In this document: positions 50,485 through 59,933 of the stretch, one piece after another | How positions within the stretch are numbered: position 1 is the stretch's first letter | Layout: each line of letters begins with the position of its first letter | NCBI RefSeq assembly: GCF_005221385.1 | Contig: NZ_CP039904.1 | Span: 372,001-436,000, forward strand | DNA from: Agrobacterium tumefaciens | GTDB lineage: Bacteria; Pseudomonadota; Alphaproteobacteria; Rhizobiales; Rhizobiaceae | DNA: 64,000 nt | Reading direction: 5' to 3' | Notes under the pieces: model-generated | Database searches by the model: none | Told to the model about the DNA's origin: nothing | What the model saw: only the letters and a program-made list of their open reading frames with translations | Program-made: the position numbers and the translations under genes

Positions 50485-51299
50485 TTGAGACCTCTCATGC
50501 GCGGGTCAAGCCTGTCGCGCAGGGCATCGCCCAGAAGATTGATGCCAAGCAGCGTCAGCGCGATGCAGAGACCGGGGAAAAGCCCGAGCCACACGGCCTG
50601 CTGGATGAAGGGACGGCCGGCGGCCAGCATGTTGCCCCAGGTGGGCGCCGGCGGCGGCACGCCGAGGCCGAGGAAGGACAGCGCACTTTCCGAAAGGATC
50701 GCCCAGCCGAACATGGACGTGGCAAGAACCGTGATCGGCGCGATGCAATTGGGCAGGATGTGGCGGAACATGGTGTAGATCTCACCATTGCCCATTACCA
50801 GCGACGCCTCGATGAATTCCCGCTCACGCAGAGAAAGCACTGCGCCACGCACAACGCGGGCCATGGACGGCGTATATGCGATGCCGAGCGCAAAGATGAT
50901 GCCATACTGGTTGGCACCGAAAACCGCGAGCAGGCCGAGCGCCAGAAGAATGCCCGGAAAGGCGAGCAGCGCATTGTTGATGGCCATGATGACGCCATCC
51001 ACCCAGCCGCGCGCATAACCGCTGACAAGGCCGATCAGCGTGCCGAAGATTGTCGCGAAGCTGACCGTCAGAAAACCGATCCAGACGCTGGCACGCGCGC
51101 CGACCATCAGGCGGCTCAAAACATCGCGCCCGAATTCGTCGGTGCCGAGAAGATGGCTTGGGCCGGGCGCGGCGAGACGCGAGGCGAAACCGAGCTTCAT
51201 CGGATCATAGGGTGTCCAGAACAGGCCGGTCACGGCGGTGATGAGCAGGAGGGCGATGAGAAAGCCGCCGATAAGCCCGTTGAGTGTGAACTTTTTCAT
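50481..51299 (-). CDS. peptide ABC transporter permease (DppC type)
   Basis: 272 residues. An N-terminal hydrophobic segment (FLIALLLITAVTGLFWTPYDP) precedes GPSHLLGTDEFGRDVLSRLMVGARASVWIGF, the DppC signature with the conserved HLLGTDxxGRD. About six spans, EAA-like loop EASLVMGNGEIYTMFRHILPNC. Four-base overlaps with both neighbours show tight coupling of ATPase and permeases. It pairs with the DppB-like subunit at 51296. Confidence 0.93.
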   Translation of the reverse strand: MKKFTLNGLIGGFLIALLLITAVTGLFWTPYDPMKLGFASRLAAPGPSHLLGTDEFGRDVLSRLMVGARASVWIGFLTVSFATIFGTLIGLVSGYARGWVDGVIMAINNALLAFPGILLALGLLAVFGANQYGIIFALGIAYTPSMARVVRGAVLSLREREFIEASLVMGNGEIYTMFRHILPNCIAPITVLATSMFGWAILSESALSFLGLGVPPPAPTWGNMLAAGRPFIQQAVWLGLFPGLCIALTLLGINLLGDALRDRLDPRMRGLK

Positions 51300-52240
51300 T
51301 CGGCAACCACACGCGGATCGAAGAGGGGATAAAGCAGGTCGACGAAGAGGTTGACCAGCACATAGGACAGCGAGACGAACAGCAGGCAGCCTTGAATGAC
51401 GGGATAGTCACGGGCAAAAATACTGTCGACCATCAACCGCCCGAGACCGGGAATGGTGAAGACCGTCTCGATGACGGCGATACCGCCGAGAAGATTGCCG
51501 AGGATAAGGCCGATCATTGTCCAGGTGGGACCAAAGGCGTTCTTGAAGGCATGCCGCCAGAGAACCGCGCTTTCCGAAAGGCCCTTGGCGCGGGCATGGG
51601 TAATGTAATCCAGCCGCAGCACTTCCAGCGTCGAGGCGCGCGCCATGCGGATCAGCACACCCATTTCATGGATCACCAGCGTCATGACGGGCAGGACGAG
51701 ATAAAGCATGCCGCCGACGAGATTGTCGCTGATCGACACATATCCGAGCACCGGCAGCCAGCCGAGCTTGAGGCCGAAAAACAGGAGAAGCAGAAGACCC
51801 AGCCAGAATGTCGGAATGGACAGTAGCAGCGTCGCCGTTCCCACCAGCGCGAGATCGGTCAGGCTGTTCTGTTTCCAGGCGGCGATCACGCCCGCAGGAA
51901 CCGCAATCAGGCTGGCGAGCAGCACGGCGACAACGACGATCTCGGCGCTGACGAGGAAGCGCGAGACGACCAGCGGCAGCACCGCCTCGTCATTGACGAT
52001 GGAGCGACCGAAATCGCCCTGCACCACATTACCCGCCCAGATGACGAATTGTTGCGGCATGGACTTGTCGAGGCCGAGTTCGGTCCTCATGGCTTCGATC
52101 TGTTCCGGTTGCGCCATGTCGCCCAGCATCAGGGCAGCCGGATCGCCCGGAATGAAGCGGATGAGCGCGAAAACCGTGATCGACACGAATGCGATCGTCG
52201 GCAGCGCCATCAAAAGACGGCTCAGTATGAATCTTATCAT
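51296..52240 (-). CDS. peptide ABC transporter permease (DppB type)
   Basis: 314 residues. Start at the ATG at 52240 (MIRFILSRLLMALPTIAFVS), the usual beginning for DppB proteins. A longer frame adds 30 codons that run back into the promoter area. Typical features are FVSITVFALIRFIPGDPAALMLG and the EAA-like loop LDYITHARAKGLSESAVLWRHAFKNA. First gene of the second Dpp-type set in transcription order, 180 bases after the LysR gene, with a dyad in that gap. Confidence 0.92.
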   Translation of the reverse strand: MIRFILSRLLMALPTIAFVSITVFALIRFIPGDPAALMLGDMAQPEQIEAMRTELGLDKSMPQQFVIWAGNVVQGDFGRSIVNDEAVLPLVVSRFLVSAEIVVVAVLLASLIAVPAGVIAAWKQNSLTDLALVGTATLLLSIPTFWLGLLLLLFFGLKLGWLPVLGYVSISDNLVGGMLYLVLPVMTLVIHEMGVLIRMARASTLEVLRLDYITHARAKGLSESAVLWRHAFKNAFGPTWTMIGLILGNLLGGIAVIETVFTIPGLGRLMVDSIFARDYPVIQGCLLFVSLSYVLVNLFVDLLYPLFDPRVVAE

Positions 52241-52303
52241 CGGTTCCCCACGATTGATGGCGGGGAATGATATCCCGCCTCTATCGGTTTCGTTGCTGGT
52301 GAC

Positions 52304-52350
52304 TATGACGGATTGATAAATAAGGCGCAATATTATGCGTAAACGTCATA
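52304..52350. promoter_or_regulatory. candidate LysR-type regulator dyad upstream of the dpp-type operon
   Basis: TATGACG (52304-52310) and CGTCATA (52344-52350) are exact inverted repeats 33 bases apart, 64 bases before the permease start, within an A+T-rich stretch holding GCGCAATATTATGCG. The neighbouring LysR gene is a natural candidate to bind here. Weak evidence only. Confidence 0.35.
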
Positions 52351-52420
52351 TATCTATGCAGAATGGCGGCGCGTTTCATCCTGATGAGGACAATGAGATT
52401 TTCCGCCCAAAATCCCGTTT

Positions 52421-53326
52421 TCAGTCGATTTTTTGCGAAAGCTGGATTTCCCGCTTCAAGGCATCGCTCAGCGCCTGTGCCGCGATGGACAACGGTGCAC
52501 CGGAGGCGCGGGCTAGACCGAATTCCTGCGTCGCCTGCGGAACGAATGGCCGGGCGACAACGGGAAGATGCCGGTAGAGGTTGGCATAAAAGCTGCTGAT
52601 GATCGTCACCCCCAGCCCATGCGCCACATAGGCGCAGGCGGAACTGTTTGTGTGGGTCTCGATCTTGACCATCGGCTTGACGCCGGCCTTCTTGAAGACC
52701 TGATCGAGCGCCATGCGGTTCGGCCGCTGCCGGCCAATCAAAATGAGCGGAACATTGCGCAGGTCCTTGACGGTAATTTCGTCGAGTTTGGCCAAGGGAT
52801 GATCCTCCCGGACCACACAGACGCTTTTGCCGGTCGCGACACGCTCGACATCGATGCCCGGGCCAATCTCGCCTTCCATCCGCAGGAAACCGAGATCGAT
52901 CACCCGCTCGCCGACAAGCTTGTTGATGGCGGTCGTCGTTTCGAAAAAAGTCTCGATGCGAACGCCGGGAAAATCCCTGACATAGTCAATCAGCATGGCG
53001 GGCGCGAAATTCTCCCACATGCTGCTCGGCAGGCCGATGCGGACGATCTCCGGGCCAGCAGCGCCGTTGCGCAAATCCTCGGCGTGGCCGGACATGCGAT
53101 CAACGGCAAGCAGCACATTTTCCGCATCGCGGGCAAGAAGTGCGGCCTCGGGCGTTGGGATCAACCGTCCCTTGTCACGGGCAAACAGCGTCAGCGACAG
53201 GTCCGCCTCAAGCTGCGCCAGAAGCCGGCTGATACCGGACTGGCTGAGCCCCATGGCCTTTGCGGTGGCGATGGTGGAGCCGGTGGAAAGAAGCGTGCGC
53301 AGGACTTCGAGCTGCTTGATATTCAT
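52421..53326 (-). CDS. LysR-family transcriptional regulator
   Basis: 301 residues. N-terminal helix-turn-helix MNIKQLEVLRTLLSTGSTIATAKAMGLSQSGISRLLAQLE, then a LysR substrate-binding domain from about residue 90. Start at the ATG at 53326, the usual beginning of the domain; an upstream Met 32 codons earlier would add a non-conserved extension. It lies between the isoaspartyl peptidase and the DppB-like gene on the same strand, so it probably controls the adjacent importer or both halves of the cluster. Ligand unknown. Confidence 0.92.
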   Translation of the reverse strand: MNIKQLEVLRTLLSTGSTIATAKAMGLSQSGISRLLAQLEADLSLTLFARDKGRLIPTPEAALLARDAENVLLAVDRMSGHAEDLRNGAAGPEIVRIGLPSSMWENFAPAMLIDYVRDFPGVRIETFFETTTAINKLVGERVIDLGFLRMEGEIGPGIDVERVATGKSVCVVREDHPLAKLDEITVKDLRNVPLILIGRQRPNRMALDQVFKKAGVKPMVKIETHTNSSACAYVAHGLGVTIISSFYANLYRHLPVVARPFVPQATQEFGLARASGAPLSIAAQALSDALKREIQLSQKID

Positions 53327-53443
53327 GAGGCAAGCACCATGGGTGAAAGGACGAGCCGGTTTCGGTTCAGACGTTTTGCCGCCGATGACGCTTGATGTCA
53401 CCGGTTTTTTTAGCACCGTCATGCGGCCCCGTCTGGCCGCCGC

Positions 53444-54388
53444 TTACAGTTCCACCTCATAGACCCTGTCGTGGGTGGCAACACGCGCCTCTCCGGAGGG
53501 CGTCACCCAGCCGCGGAACATGCCAGGCGTATTGTAGGGTGCGGATATGCCGCCTTCGGCGTCTATCGCGACGAGACCGGCGCCGATATCGTAAGGCGCC
53601 AGATCCTTATGGACGAGATCGCCGGCCGCAGTCTCCAGATCCTGCCCGAGATAGGCGACACGGGACGCGATCTCGTGGCCGACGACATAACGGATGAAAA
53701 ACTCACCCTTGCCGGTGCCGGAAACGGCGCAGGCTCCATCACGCGCATAGGTGCCAGCCCCGATCACCGGGCTATCGCCCACCCGGCCGTTTGGCTTGTT
53801 GGTATAGCCGCCCGTGGAGGTCGCCGCTGCAAGATGCCCGGCCGCATCGAGCGCCACCGCGCCGACGGTTCCGTGCTTTTCGTTTTCCGTCGCTTCCGTT
53901 CCAGCGGCGGCATGGACCTTCATGGCCGCCAGCGCCTCGATACGTTTTTGCGTGGTGAAATAGGATTGAGGTTCGGTGGCAAGCCCCTGCTCTTTCGCAA
54001 ACTGGTCAGCCGCTTCTCCAGTGAGATAGACAGCACGTTCATCCGCCATCAGCGCACGGGCCGCCTTTACCGGGTTTCGGATGGCGCGTGATGCGCTGAT
54101 TGCGCCCGCCGCCAGCGTCTTGCCGTCCATGATCGAGGCGTCGAGTTCGTGAATACCGTTCTCGTTCAGCGCCGCCCCATGGCCTGCATTGAAATGCGGG
54201 CTGTCCTCCATGACGACGACCGCCGCCTCAACCGCTTCAAGCGCGGTTCCACCGGCCTTCAGCACGCCATAACCGGCCCGCAAGGCCGCCGCCAGATCGT
54301 CGCGCGCCGCCTCCCATTCCGCAGGCGTCATGCTGTGTTCCGGCATCACGCCGCAACCGCCGTGAATGGCCAATGCGATCTTCGTCAT
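53444..54388 (-). CDS. iaaA: isoaspartyl peptidase / L-asparaginase (Ntn hydrolase)
   Basis: 314 residues. The precursor cleaves itself at the Gly-Thr bond so that Thr174 (HGTVGAVALD) becomes the N-terminal nucleophile. Other family marks are IHGGCGVMPEH at the N-terminus, MEDSPHFNAGHGAALNENG, and GDSPVIGAGTYARDGACAVSGTGKGE after the cleavage site. The enzyme hydrolyses beta-aspartyl (isoaspartyl) dipeptides and asparagine. The usual length is about 310-320. It is 45 bases after the hydantoinase-A gene. In this setting it could finish the breakdown of imported isoaspartyl peptides. Confidence 0.93.
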   Translation of the reverse strand: MTKIALAIHGGCGVMPEHSMTPAEWEAARDDLAAALRAGYGVLKAGGTALEAVEAAVVVMEDSPHFNAGHGAALNENGIHELDASIMDGKTLAAGAISASRAIRNPVKAARALMADERAVYLTGEAADQFAKEQGLATEPQSYFTTQKRIEALAAMKVHAAAGTEATENEKHGTVGAVALDAAGHLAAATSTGGYTNKPNGRVGDSPVIGAGTYARDGACAVSGTGKGEFFIRYVVGHEIASRVAYLGQDLETAAGDLVHKDLAPYDIGAGLVAIDAEGGISAPYNTPGMFRGWVTPSGEARVATHDRVYEVEL

Positions 54389-54433
54389 GTCCTCACTCCA
54401 CTGTCACCCCGCCACAAGCAGGGCCTCTTACCA

Positions 54434-55972
54434 TCAATGAAAGGCGATATCGCCGATGACCCGCACCCGCACCCGCCGCGCGCCGCCCGGCAGATAGGCG
54501 ATCGGAATATCCTCCACCTCAAGCGTCTTGAGGCTCGCCCGCTCCGCGCCCGAAGCGACCGCCGCGTTCTGCGCTTCGGTTTCTGCTTTCGCAAGGGCCT
54601 CGTCGCGGCTCAAGCCGGAAAAGACCTGATCCACTTCGCCCGAAACCTGCGCCATGGCTGCACCCAGCGCATTGGCAACGCCTGCATTTTCCACACGCAA
54701 CACCTCGGATGCGCCCGGAACCCGCTCCGGTATCAGGAACGCCCCGCCGCCGACCGCAACCAGCGGCACATCTTCCGCAGACGTCTTCATCTGGTCGAAA
54801 CTGTCGGCCACCATGTCGCGGATACGGGAAAGCGTCGCCTGCACGAATGCCGGGTCGAGGTCTTTCACACGATCCTTGTCGCCCATCTCGATCAAGCCTG
54901 CGGCCACGGCGATATCCGATGTCGTCAGCGTCTCGCCGCCGAACACGCGGGCTTCCGTCAGGATGCGATATCCGACCGAGCGCGGGCCGATCTTTCCGGT
55001 CTGCGGATCGACGATGGTGCCGCCGCCAAGGGCGACAGGCAGAAGGTCGGGCATACGGAAGAGCGTGCGTACCCCGCCAATATGGACGATATTGTTCGCC
55101 TCGCGCGGAAAGCCGCCGACAAGGCAGCCGATATCGGAGGTGGTGCCGCCGACATCCACCACCATGGCATCGGAAAGACCGGTGAGGAAGGCCGCACCAC
55201 GCATCGAGTTCGTCGGGCCGGAAGCGAAGCTGTGCACGGGGTTCGCGGCGGCCACATCCGCAAGTGCCACGGTGCCGTCATTCTGGGTCAGATAAAACGG
55301 CGCCTTCACGCCCGCTTCGCGCAGCGCATCTGAAAATGCCTGAACCGTAGTCTTGCCGAGCGTTTGCAGCGCTGCGTTCAGGAGGGCGACGTTTTCCCGC
55401 TCCAGAAGCCCGATGCGGCCGAGCGTATGGGAAAGCGTGATGCGCGCATCGGGAATGACCGAACGGACGATCTCCGCCGCCCGCACCTCGCACTCCGTCG
55501 TCAGCGGCGAGAAGGTCGCGGAAATGGCGATGGAGGTGATGCCCGCATCGCGGATTTTCATTGCCGCCTCACGGATTTCATCCGGGATCATCGGCACCAG
55601 CGGGCTTCCGTCATATTCGTGGCCACCATGAACCATGAAGATCAGCGGATTGACGGCCTCGTGCAAATCCCCAGGCCAGTCGCACATCGGCGGCAGCGAA
55701 GAACCGGTCGGCAGCGCGATGCGGATGGCGGCGACCCGCTCCAGCCGGGCGCGCTCCACCACCGCATTGGTGAAATGTGTTGTGCCGATCATCACCGCGT
55801 CGATGGGCCGGTCCGCCGCGCCGACATGGCCCGCCACATGGGCGAGCGCCGCCTTTACGCCGGACAGGACATCCTGCGTGGTCGGAACCTTGATGGAGGC
55901 GACGATGGTGTCTCCATCGATCAGAACGGCATCCGTATTGGTGCCGCCAACGTCAATACCGATGCGTTTCAT
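54434..55972 (-). CDS. hydantoinase/oxoprolinase family protein (HyuA-like), copy 1
   Basis: 512 residues, ASKHA-like fold. Phosphate motifs are DVGGTNTDAVLIDG at the N-terminus and VVDVGGTTSDIG in the middle. YLTQNDGT and SGPTNSMRGAAFLTGL are conserved in the hydantoinase A/oxoprolinase group, which hydrolyses hydantoins or 5-oxoproline with ATP. Most of that group needs a HyuB partner, but none is present; instead a DUF917 gene (55969) precedes it with an ATGA overlap. The C-terminus IPIAYLPGGARRVRVRVIGDI resembles that of the paralogue at 59926. Confidence 0.9.
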   Translation of the reverse strand: MKRIGIDVGGTNTDAVLIDGDTIVASIKVPTTQDVLSGVKAALAHVAGHVGAADRPIDAVMIGTTHFTNAVVERARLERVAAIRIALPTGSSLPPMCDWPGDLHEAVNPLIFMVHGGHEYDGSPLVPMIPDEIREAAMKIRDAGITSIAISATFSPLTTECEVRAAEIVRSVIPDARITLSHTLGRIGLLERENVALLNAALQTLGKTTVQAFSDALREAGVKAPFYLTQNDGTVALADVAAANPVHSFASGPTNSMRGAAFLTGLSDAMVVDVGGTTSDIGCLVGGFPREANNIVHIGGVRTLFRMPDLLPVALGGGTIVDPQTGKIGPRSVGYRILTEARVFGGETLTTSDIAVAAGLIEMGDKDRVKDLDPAFVQATLSRIRDMVADSFDQMKTSAEDVPLVAVGGGAFLIPERVPGASEVLRVENAGVANALGAAMAQVSGEVDQVFSGLSRDEALAKAETEAQNAAVASGAERASLKTLEVEDIPIAYLPGGARRVRVRVIGDIAFH

Positions 55973-57045
55973 GGGAATACCGATCTGAAATCAATGTCAT
56001 AACCGAAGGCGCGCGGGCCGACGGCGGCGATGCCGGCAGGTGTCGTCAAAAGTTCCGGCGCCGGCAGGGCGACAACCGTGACGCGCTGGCCATAACGCAC
56101 AGATTCCGTGCCGATGGCGCTGCCCGAGATAGTGTCGAGAAGGCAGAGCAGGTCCGGCGTCATGGCAACCGGCTGGCCATCACGGAAGGCGACCGCCCAT
56201 TCGTTCTGGAAGGCGAGTTCCAGTCGCGAGCCTTTATCCGCATCGATGCCTTCAATGGTCGTGCTGCCGCGCAGGAAACCGCCGGTGGTTTCACGCGCCA
56301 CATCCACCACCTTGCCGCGGAACAGCTGCTTGCCGCCCTCATGGTCGAGAACCGCCTGAACGGGGTCATCATGGCGTTGACGCGCCGCCATCACCGCGCG
56401 GCCGAGTTCAGTCGCCTTGGTGACGGTGTAGTGAATGCCCCATTCCTTCACTTCCTTGCCGGTGCGTGGCGCCTTGCAGGTGGCGGCGGTGGAGCCGACT
56501 TCGGTGCAGACCTTGCGCGAGATGCGCTCCATCCATTTCCACGAAGCCGCCCGCGTGACGATCACCTCATTGTCGCGCACATCGACCAGCGACAACGGGA
56601 ACATCGGCAGGTTGCCGATGGCGAAGGAGGTCATCTGCGCTTCGGGATAGGCGCGCCCCATGGCATCGGCATTAACGACCGGCCGGTCGAGCATGGCGGC
56701 GGCAAGGAAGGACGACAGCGCATTCGAACCGCCGATTTCCACGCTCATGATCGCCCGGAACGGCTTGCCGAGATAATCCTCCATCACCTCGACAGCGCGG
56801 GCGAGATGGACGGGGTCCCCCAGCCGCTCCTGACCAACAAGCGGCGCCCCCATCTTGGAGACAACGGCAACCATGTCGTCATCGGCAAGCGCCATGGGAT
56901 CCATGACCTTCACCCGCCTGCCCTCGGCATAAAGACGGCGCAGGTTGAGCGTCGAGATATAGGGGTTGCCGCCGCCGCCCGTTCCCAGAATCCAGGCGCC
57001 GGTGGCCAGAGGTTCGATATCGTCTTCGGAAAATTCCTGGATCAT
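55969..57045 (-). CDS. DUF917 family protein, copy 1
   Basis: 358 residues. ILGTGGGGNPYISTLNLRRL opens the family, EIGGSNALSSFLAAA and DAMGRAYPEAQMTSF follow, and GIDADKGSRLELAFQNEW and YGQRVTVVALPAPELL come later. The family is, as I recall, named after an S-methyl-thiohydantoin desulfurase in newer Pfam versions, so imide-ring chemistry is plausible. It couples with the HyuA-like gene 54434 by a four-base overlap; hydantoinase-A and DUF917 genes are commonly adjacent. Substrate not known. Confidence 0.88.
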   Translation of the reverse strand: MIQEFSEDDIEPLATGAWILGTGGGGNPYISTLNLRRLYAEGRRVKVMDPMALADDDMVAVVSKMGAPLVGQERLGDPVHLARAVEVMEDYLGKPFRAIMSVEIGGSNALSSFLAAAMLDRPVVNADAMGRAYPEAQMTSFAIGNLPMFPLSLVDVRDNEVIVTRAASWKWMERISRKVCTEVGSTAATCKAPRTGKEVKEWGIHYTVTKATELGRAVMAARQRHDDPVQAVLDHEGGKQLFRGKVVDVARETTGGFLRGSTTIEGIDADKGSRLELAFQNEWAVAFRDGQPVAMTPDLLCLLDTISGSAIGTESVRYGQRVTVVALPAPELLTTPAGIAAVGPRAFGYDIDFRSVFP

Positions 57046-57160
57046 GCGTCATCCTCGGGCATGCCGCAGCCTTTCCGGCGCAAGCGATGCTCCTTCCCTT
57101 TGAAGTTCCAAGTCTCATCGGCCCCGCCCTGCGGCGAGACCGGTTTTCATCAGGCGGAGA

Positions 57161-58756
57161 TCACTCCGCCTTGCAGTCCCAATGGAAGTTGGAGAAATTC
57201 AGATCCCAGCTCTGCATGGGAATGAACTCGTAACCCTGAAGGCACTTGTTCGCCGCATAACGGCGGTTCGGTGCAACCGCCCAGACGTCAGGCTGAAGAT
57301 CGACGATCTTCGTCTGCAGCTCCTTGTAGGTGGCGTTCTGTTCGCTGACATCGGTGGTGGCGCGGACCTTGTCGATCAGCCCGTCGATTTCCGCGCTCTG
57401 CAGCCATTCCATCGACATCCAGGTGCCGGAGGCTTTGGAATGGTACTGGTTGTAGAACATCGCATCCGGCGACGGGTAGGTCGGCGAGATGTTCACCTGC
57501 GTCGATGCGGGCGTCGTTTCCGGCTTGGAGGACAGTTCGACAATGCGGTTCCACGGCTCGGGCTTGATATCGAGCGTGATGCCGATCTGCTCGAGGCTGG
57601 ACTGCAAAAGGAGCGCCACTTCGGCCTCGAAGGCAAGCGAAGCGACATAGCTGTTGACCAGCGTGATCTTCTGGCCGGCATATTTCGACTTCGCCAGTTC
57701 TTCCTTGGCCTTTTCCAGATCATAGACGCCGGGCTGGATATCGCCGTTATGCGCATCCTTGAAGGCGTCGGAGAGCGGACCCTTCATGTCGAAACCGGGA
57801 TAGATCACTTCCTGGATCGTCTTGTAGTCGGTCGCATAGGCAATGGCGCGGCGCACGTGCACGTCGTCGGTCGGATAGACCTTGGTATTGAGCTTGATGA
57901 CAAAACCGCCGGCGGTGCGGGTCTGGATCAGCTTGTAGCCCTTCATGCGGCCGATGGATTCATAGGTGTCGTTGCCAAGTCCGTGCGAGGAAAGGCCGAG
58001 TTCGCCCTTTTCCGCCAGCGCCTTTACGGTGGCGTCGTCGCTGGTCTGCACGAAGCGCACTTCATCGATCGGCTTGCCCTTGGTCCAGCCGAGGAAATAA
58101 TCGGCATTGCGGGCAATGACCATATCGGCCGAGCGGTTGTAGCTGACCAGCTTGTAGGGGCCGAAACCGGCGGAATGTTCGCCAACATAGGCCTCACCCC
58201 ATTTGTCTTCGGGCTTGGCATTGGCTTCGATCAGCGTCTTGTTCATCGCCATCATCAGCGGCGTCGCCGCCATGAAGGGCGAGAACTGGCGCTCGATCTT
58301 CATGACCAGCGTGGCATCGTCGGGTGCAGTGACGTTTTCGGGCTTCAGCACGCCGACGATGAGGTTCGACGGGCCCTTGTTGATGCCGAGCAGACGCTGG
58401 ATCGACCAGGCAAGATCGGCAGCCTTTACCGCCGTGCCATCCTGAAATTTCGCGTCGTCGCGCAGGTGGAAGGTGTAGGTCAGGCCGTCTGGCGAAATAT
58501 CCCAGGATTTCGCCAGATGCGGTACAATTTCGCCCTTGGCGTTCACCGTGGTCAGGCCGTCATACATGTTCACGATGGCCATGTAGCCGGTGTAATCGGT
58601 CACCTTCGCAGGGTCGAGCGAGCTGAATATCTGCATGGTGTTGACCGCAACTGACACCTTGTCTTCCGCAAGGACTGCAGAAGAAAAAAGCGGCAACGCG
58701 AGCGCTGTGCCGAGCGCCAGCGCGGCGAGACGGGAAGCAAGTACAGGCATTTTCAT
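57161..58756 (-). CDS. peptide-type ABC transporter binding protein (family 5), second copy
   Basis: 531 residues. Signal peptide MPVLASRLAALALGTALALPLFSSAVLA, mature start near EDKVSVAVNTMQIFSSLDP. NMYDGLTTVNAKGEIVPHLAKSWDISPDGLTYTFHLRDDAKFQDG is the SBP_bac_5 signature. The ATG at 58756 follows GAGGAG; an open frame of 77 codons further upstream has no site and overlaps the neighbouring gene. It lies between two DUF917 genes and presumably feeds the permeases and double ATPase encoded at 61500-63978 and beyond. Sequence differs strongly from the 46419 protein, so a different ligand is likely. Confidence 0.92.
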   Translation of the reverse strand: MKMPVLASRLAALALGTALALPLFSSAVLAEDKVSVAVNTMQIFSSLDPAKVTDYTGYMAIVNMYDGLTTVNAKGEIVPHLAKSWDISPDGLTYTFHLRDDAKFQDGTAVKAADLAWSIQRLLGINKGPSNLIVGVLKPENVTAPDDATLVMKIERQFSPFMAATPLMMAMNKTLIEANAKPEDKWGEAYVGEHSAGFGPYKLVSYNRSADMVIARNADYFLGWTKGKPIDEVRFVQTSDDATVKALAEKGELGLSSHGLGNDTYESIGRMKGYKLIQTRTAGGFVIKLNTKVYPTDDVHVRRAIAYATDYKTIQEVIYPGFDMKGPLSDAFKDAHNGDIQPGVYDLEKAKEELAKSKYAGQKITLVNSYVASLAFEAEVALLLQSSLEQIGITLDIKPEPWNRIVELSSKPETTPASTQVNISPTYPSPDAMFYNQYHSKASGTWMSMEWLQSAEIDGLIDKVRATTDVSEQNATYKELQTKIVDLQPDVWAVAPNRRYAANKCLQGYEFIPMQSWDLNFSNFHWDCKAE

Positions 58757-58799
58757 TATCGTTCTCCTCTTTATTGCGGAGCATTGGCCCCGCTTATGG

Positions 58800-59933
58800 T
58801 TAGGCAGCCTTGCTGACCGGGACGGGCAGCGGTGAGAAAGGAATGTCCGGATAGCCAAATGCCGCCGGCCCGACGACCTCAAGCGCGCGGGCGCTGCGCA
58901 GCAGGTCGTGGCAGGGGATGGCGATAACGGCCACGCGCTGGCCATAACGCAGCACTTCGGTAGTGATCGGATAACCCGTATCGACATCGAGCAGGACGAT
59001 CAGGTCGGGAACCGTCACTTCCACCTTGCCATCCCGGGAAAACAGCAGGAATTCGTTCTGAATGGCGACGCCCGCCGTCTGGCCCGCGCAATCATCGAAG
59101 CCGGACAGCGTGAGATCACCGACAGCAAAACCGCCGCGCAGGTGGCGCTTCAGATCGGTGATCTTGCCGTTGAAGATGCGCCTTCCGCCTTCCAGTGCGC
59201 AGACCGCGGCAATCGGGTCTTCCTGCTGCTTGCGGGCACGGATCACTGCCTCGCCGATGGCAATCGCCTTGGTGTAGGTTTTCGGAATGCCATACTGGTG
59301 CACGTAATGCGCCTGCATCGGCGCGGTCGCCAACATCGCGCCGCCGCCCTGCGAAACGACGCAGGCGCGCGCCATGCGCTCGTGCCAGACCTCGGAAACG
59401 GCATGGCTGAAAATGACGGCATTGCCGTGCAGATCGCACATCACCGAGGGCGTGGAACTGTGGCCATAGATGGAGAAGGTGGTCATCTGCATTTCCGGGA
59501 ATGCCCGGCCCATGCCGTCGCAATCGAGGATCGGCAGGCCGCCGAGCGCCGCTGTCACCAGCGGATTCATGGAATTGGAACCGCCGATTTCCTCGCAGAC
59601 GATGGCATCGACCGGGGTGCGGATCAGCTCCTCCATCGCCCGCAGGCAACGCAGGCCCTCGCGGCCTTCGCGAATGCGCTCAACGCCGACGACAGGTGCG
59701 CCGATGCCGCCGATGGACATGCAGAGCGCATCCGGTTCGATGGCATCGGTGGCAAGGATCTTCATCTCGTAACCGGCCTTCATGGCTTCCAACGCCAGAA
59801 GCTTGCCGAGATAGGGATTGCCGCCGCCGCCAGTGCCGAGAATGCCCGCACCGATTTCCAGCGCGTCGAGATCTTCCCGCGTCAGCGTCCGCAATGCCGC
59901 TTCGTCATATTTCAGCTTGCGTGTCTCAGCCAT
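58800..59933 (-). CDS. DUF917 family protein, copy 2
   Basis: 377 residues. IGAGILGTGGGGNPYLGKLL, EEIGGSNSMNPLVTAALGG, DCDGMGRAFPEMQMTTFSIYG and FDDCAGQTAGVAIQNEFLLF match copy 1 at corresponding places, but identity over the rest is modest, so it is an old paralogue. The ATG at 59933 overlaps the upstream hydantoinase gene by 8 bases. An in-frame Met 8 codons further up is possible. Together with 59926-61500 it repeats the HyuA-DUF917 pair of 54434-57045. Confidence 0.88.
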   Translation of the reverse strand: MAETRKLKYDEAALRTLTREDLDALEIGAGILGTGGGGNPYLGKLLALEAMKAGYEMKILATDAIEPDALCMSIGGIGAPVVGVERIREGREGLRCLRAMEELIRTPVDAIVCEEIGGSNSMNPLVTAALGGLPILDCDGMGRAFPEMQMTTFSIYGHSSTPSVMCDLHGNAVIFSHAVSEVWHERMARACVVSQGGGAMLATAPMQAHYVHQYGIPKTYTKAIAIGEAVIRARKQQEDPIAAVCALEGGRRIFNGKITDLKRHLRGGFAVGDLTLSGFDDCAGQTAGVAIQNEFLLFSRDGKVEVTVPDLIVLLDVDTGYPITTEVLRYGQRVAVIAIPCHDLLRSARALEVVGPAAFGYPDIPFSPLPVPVSKAA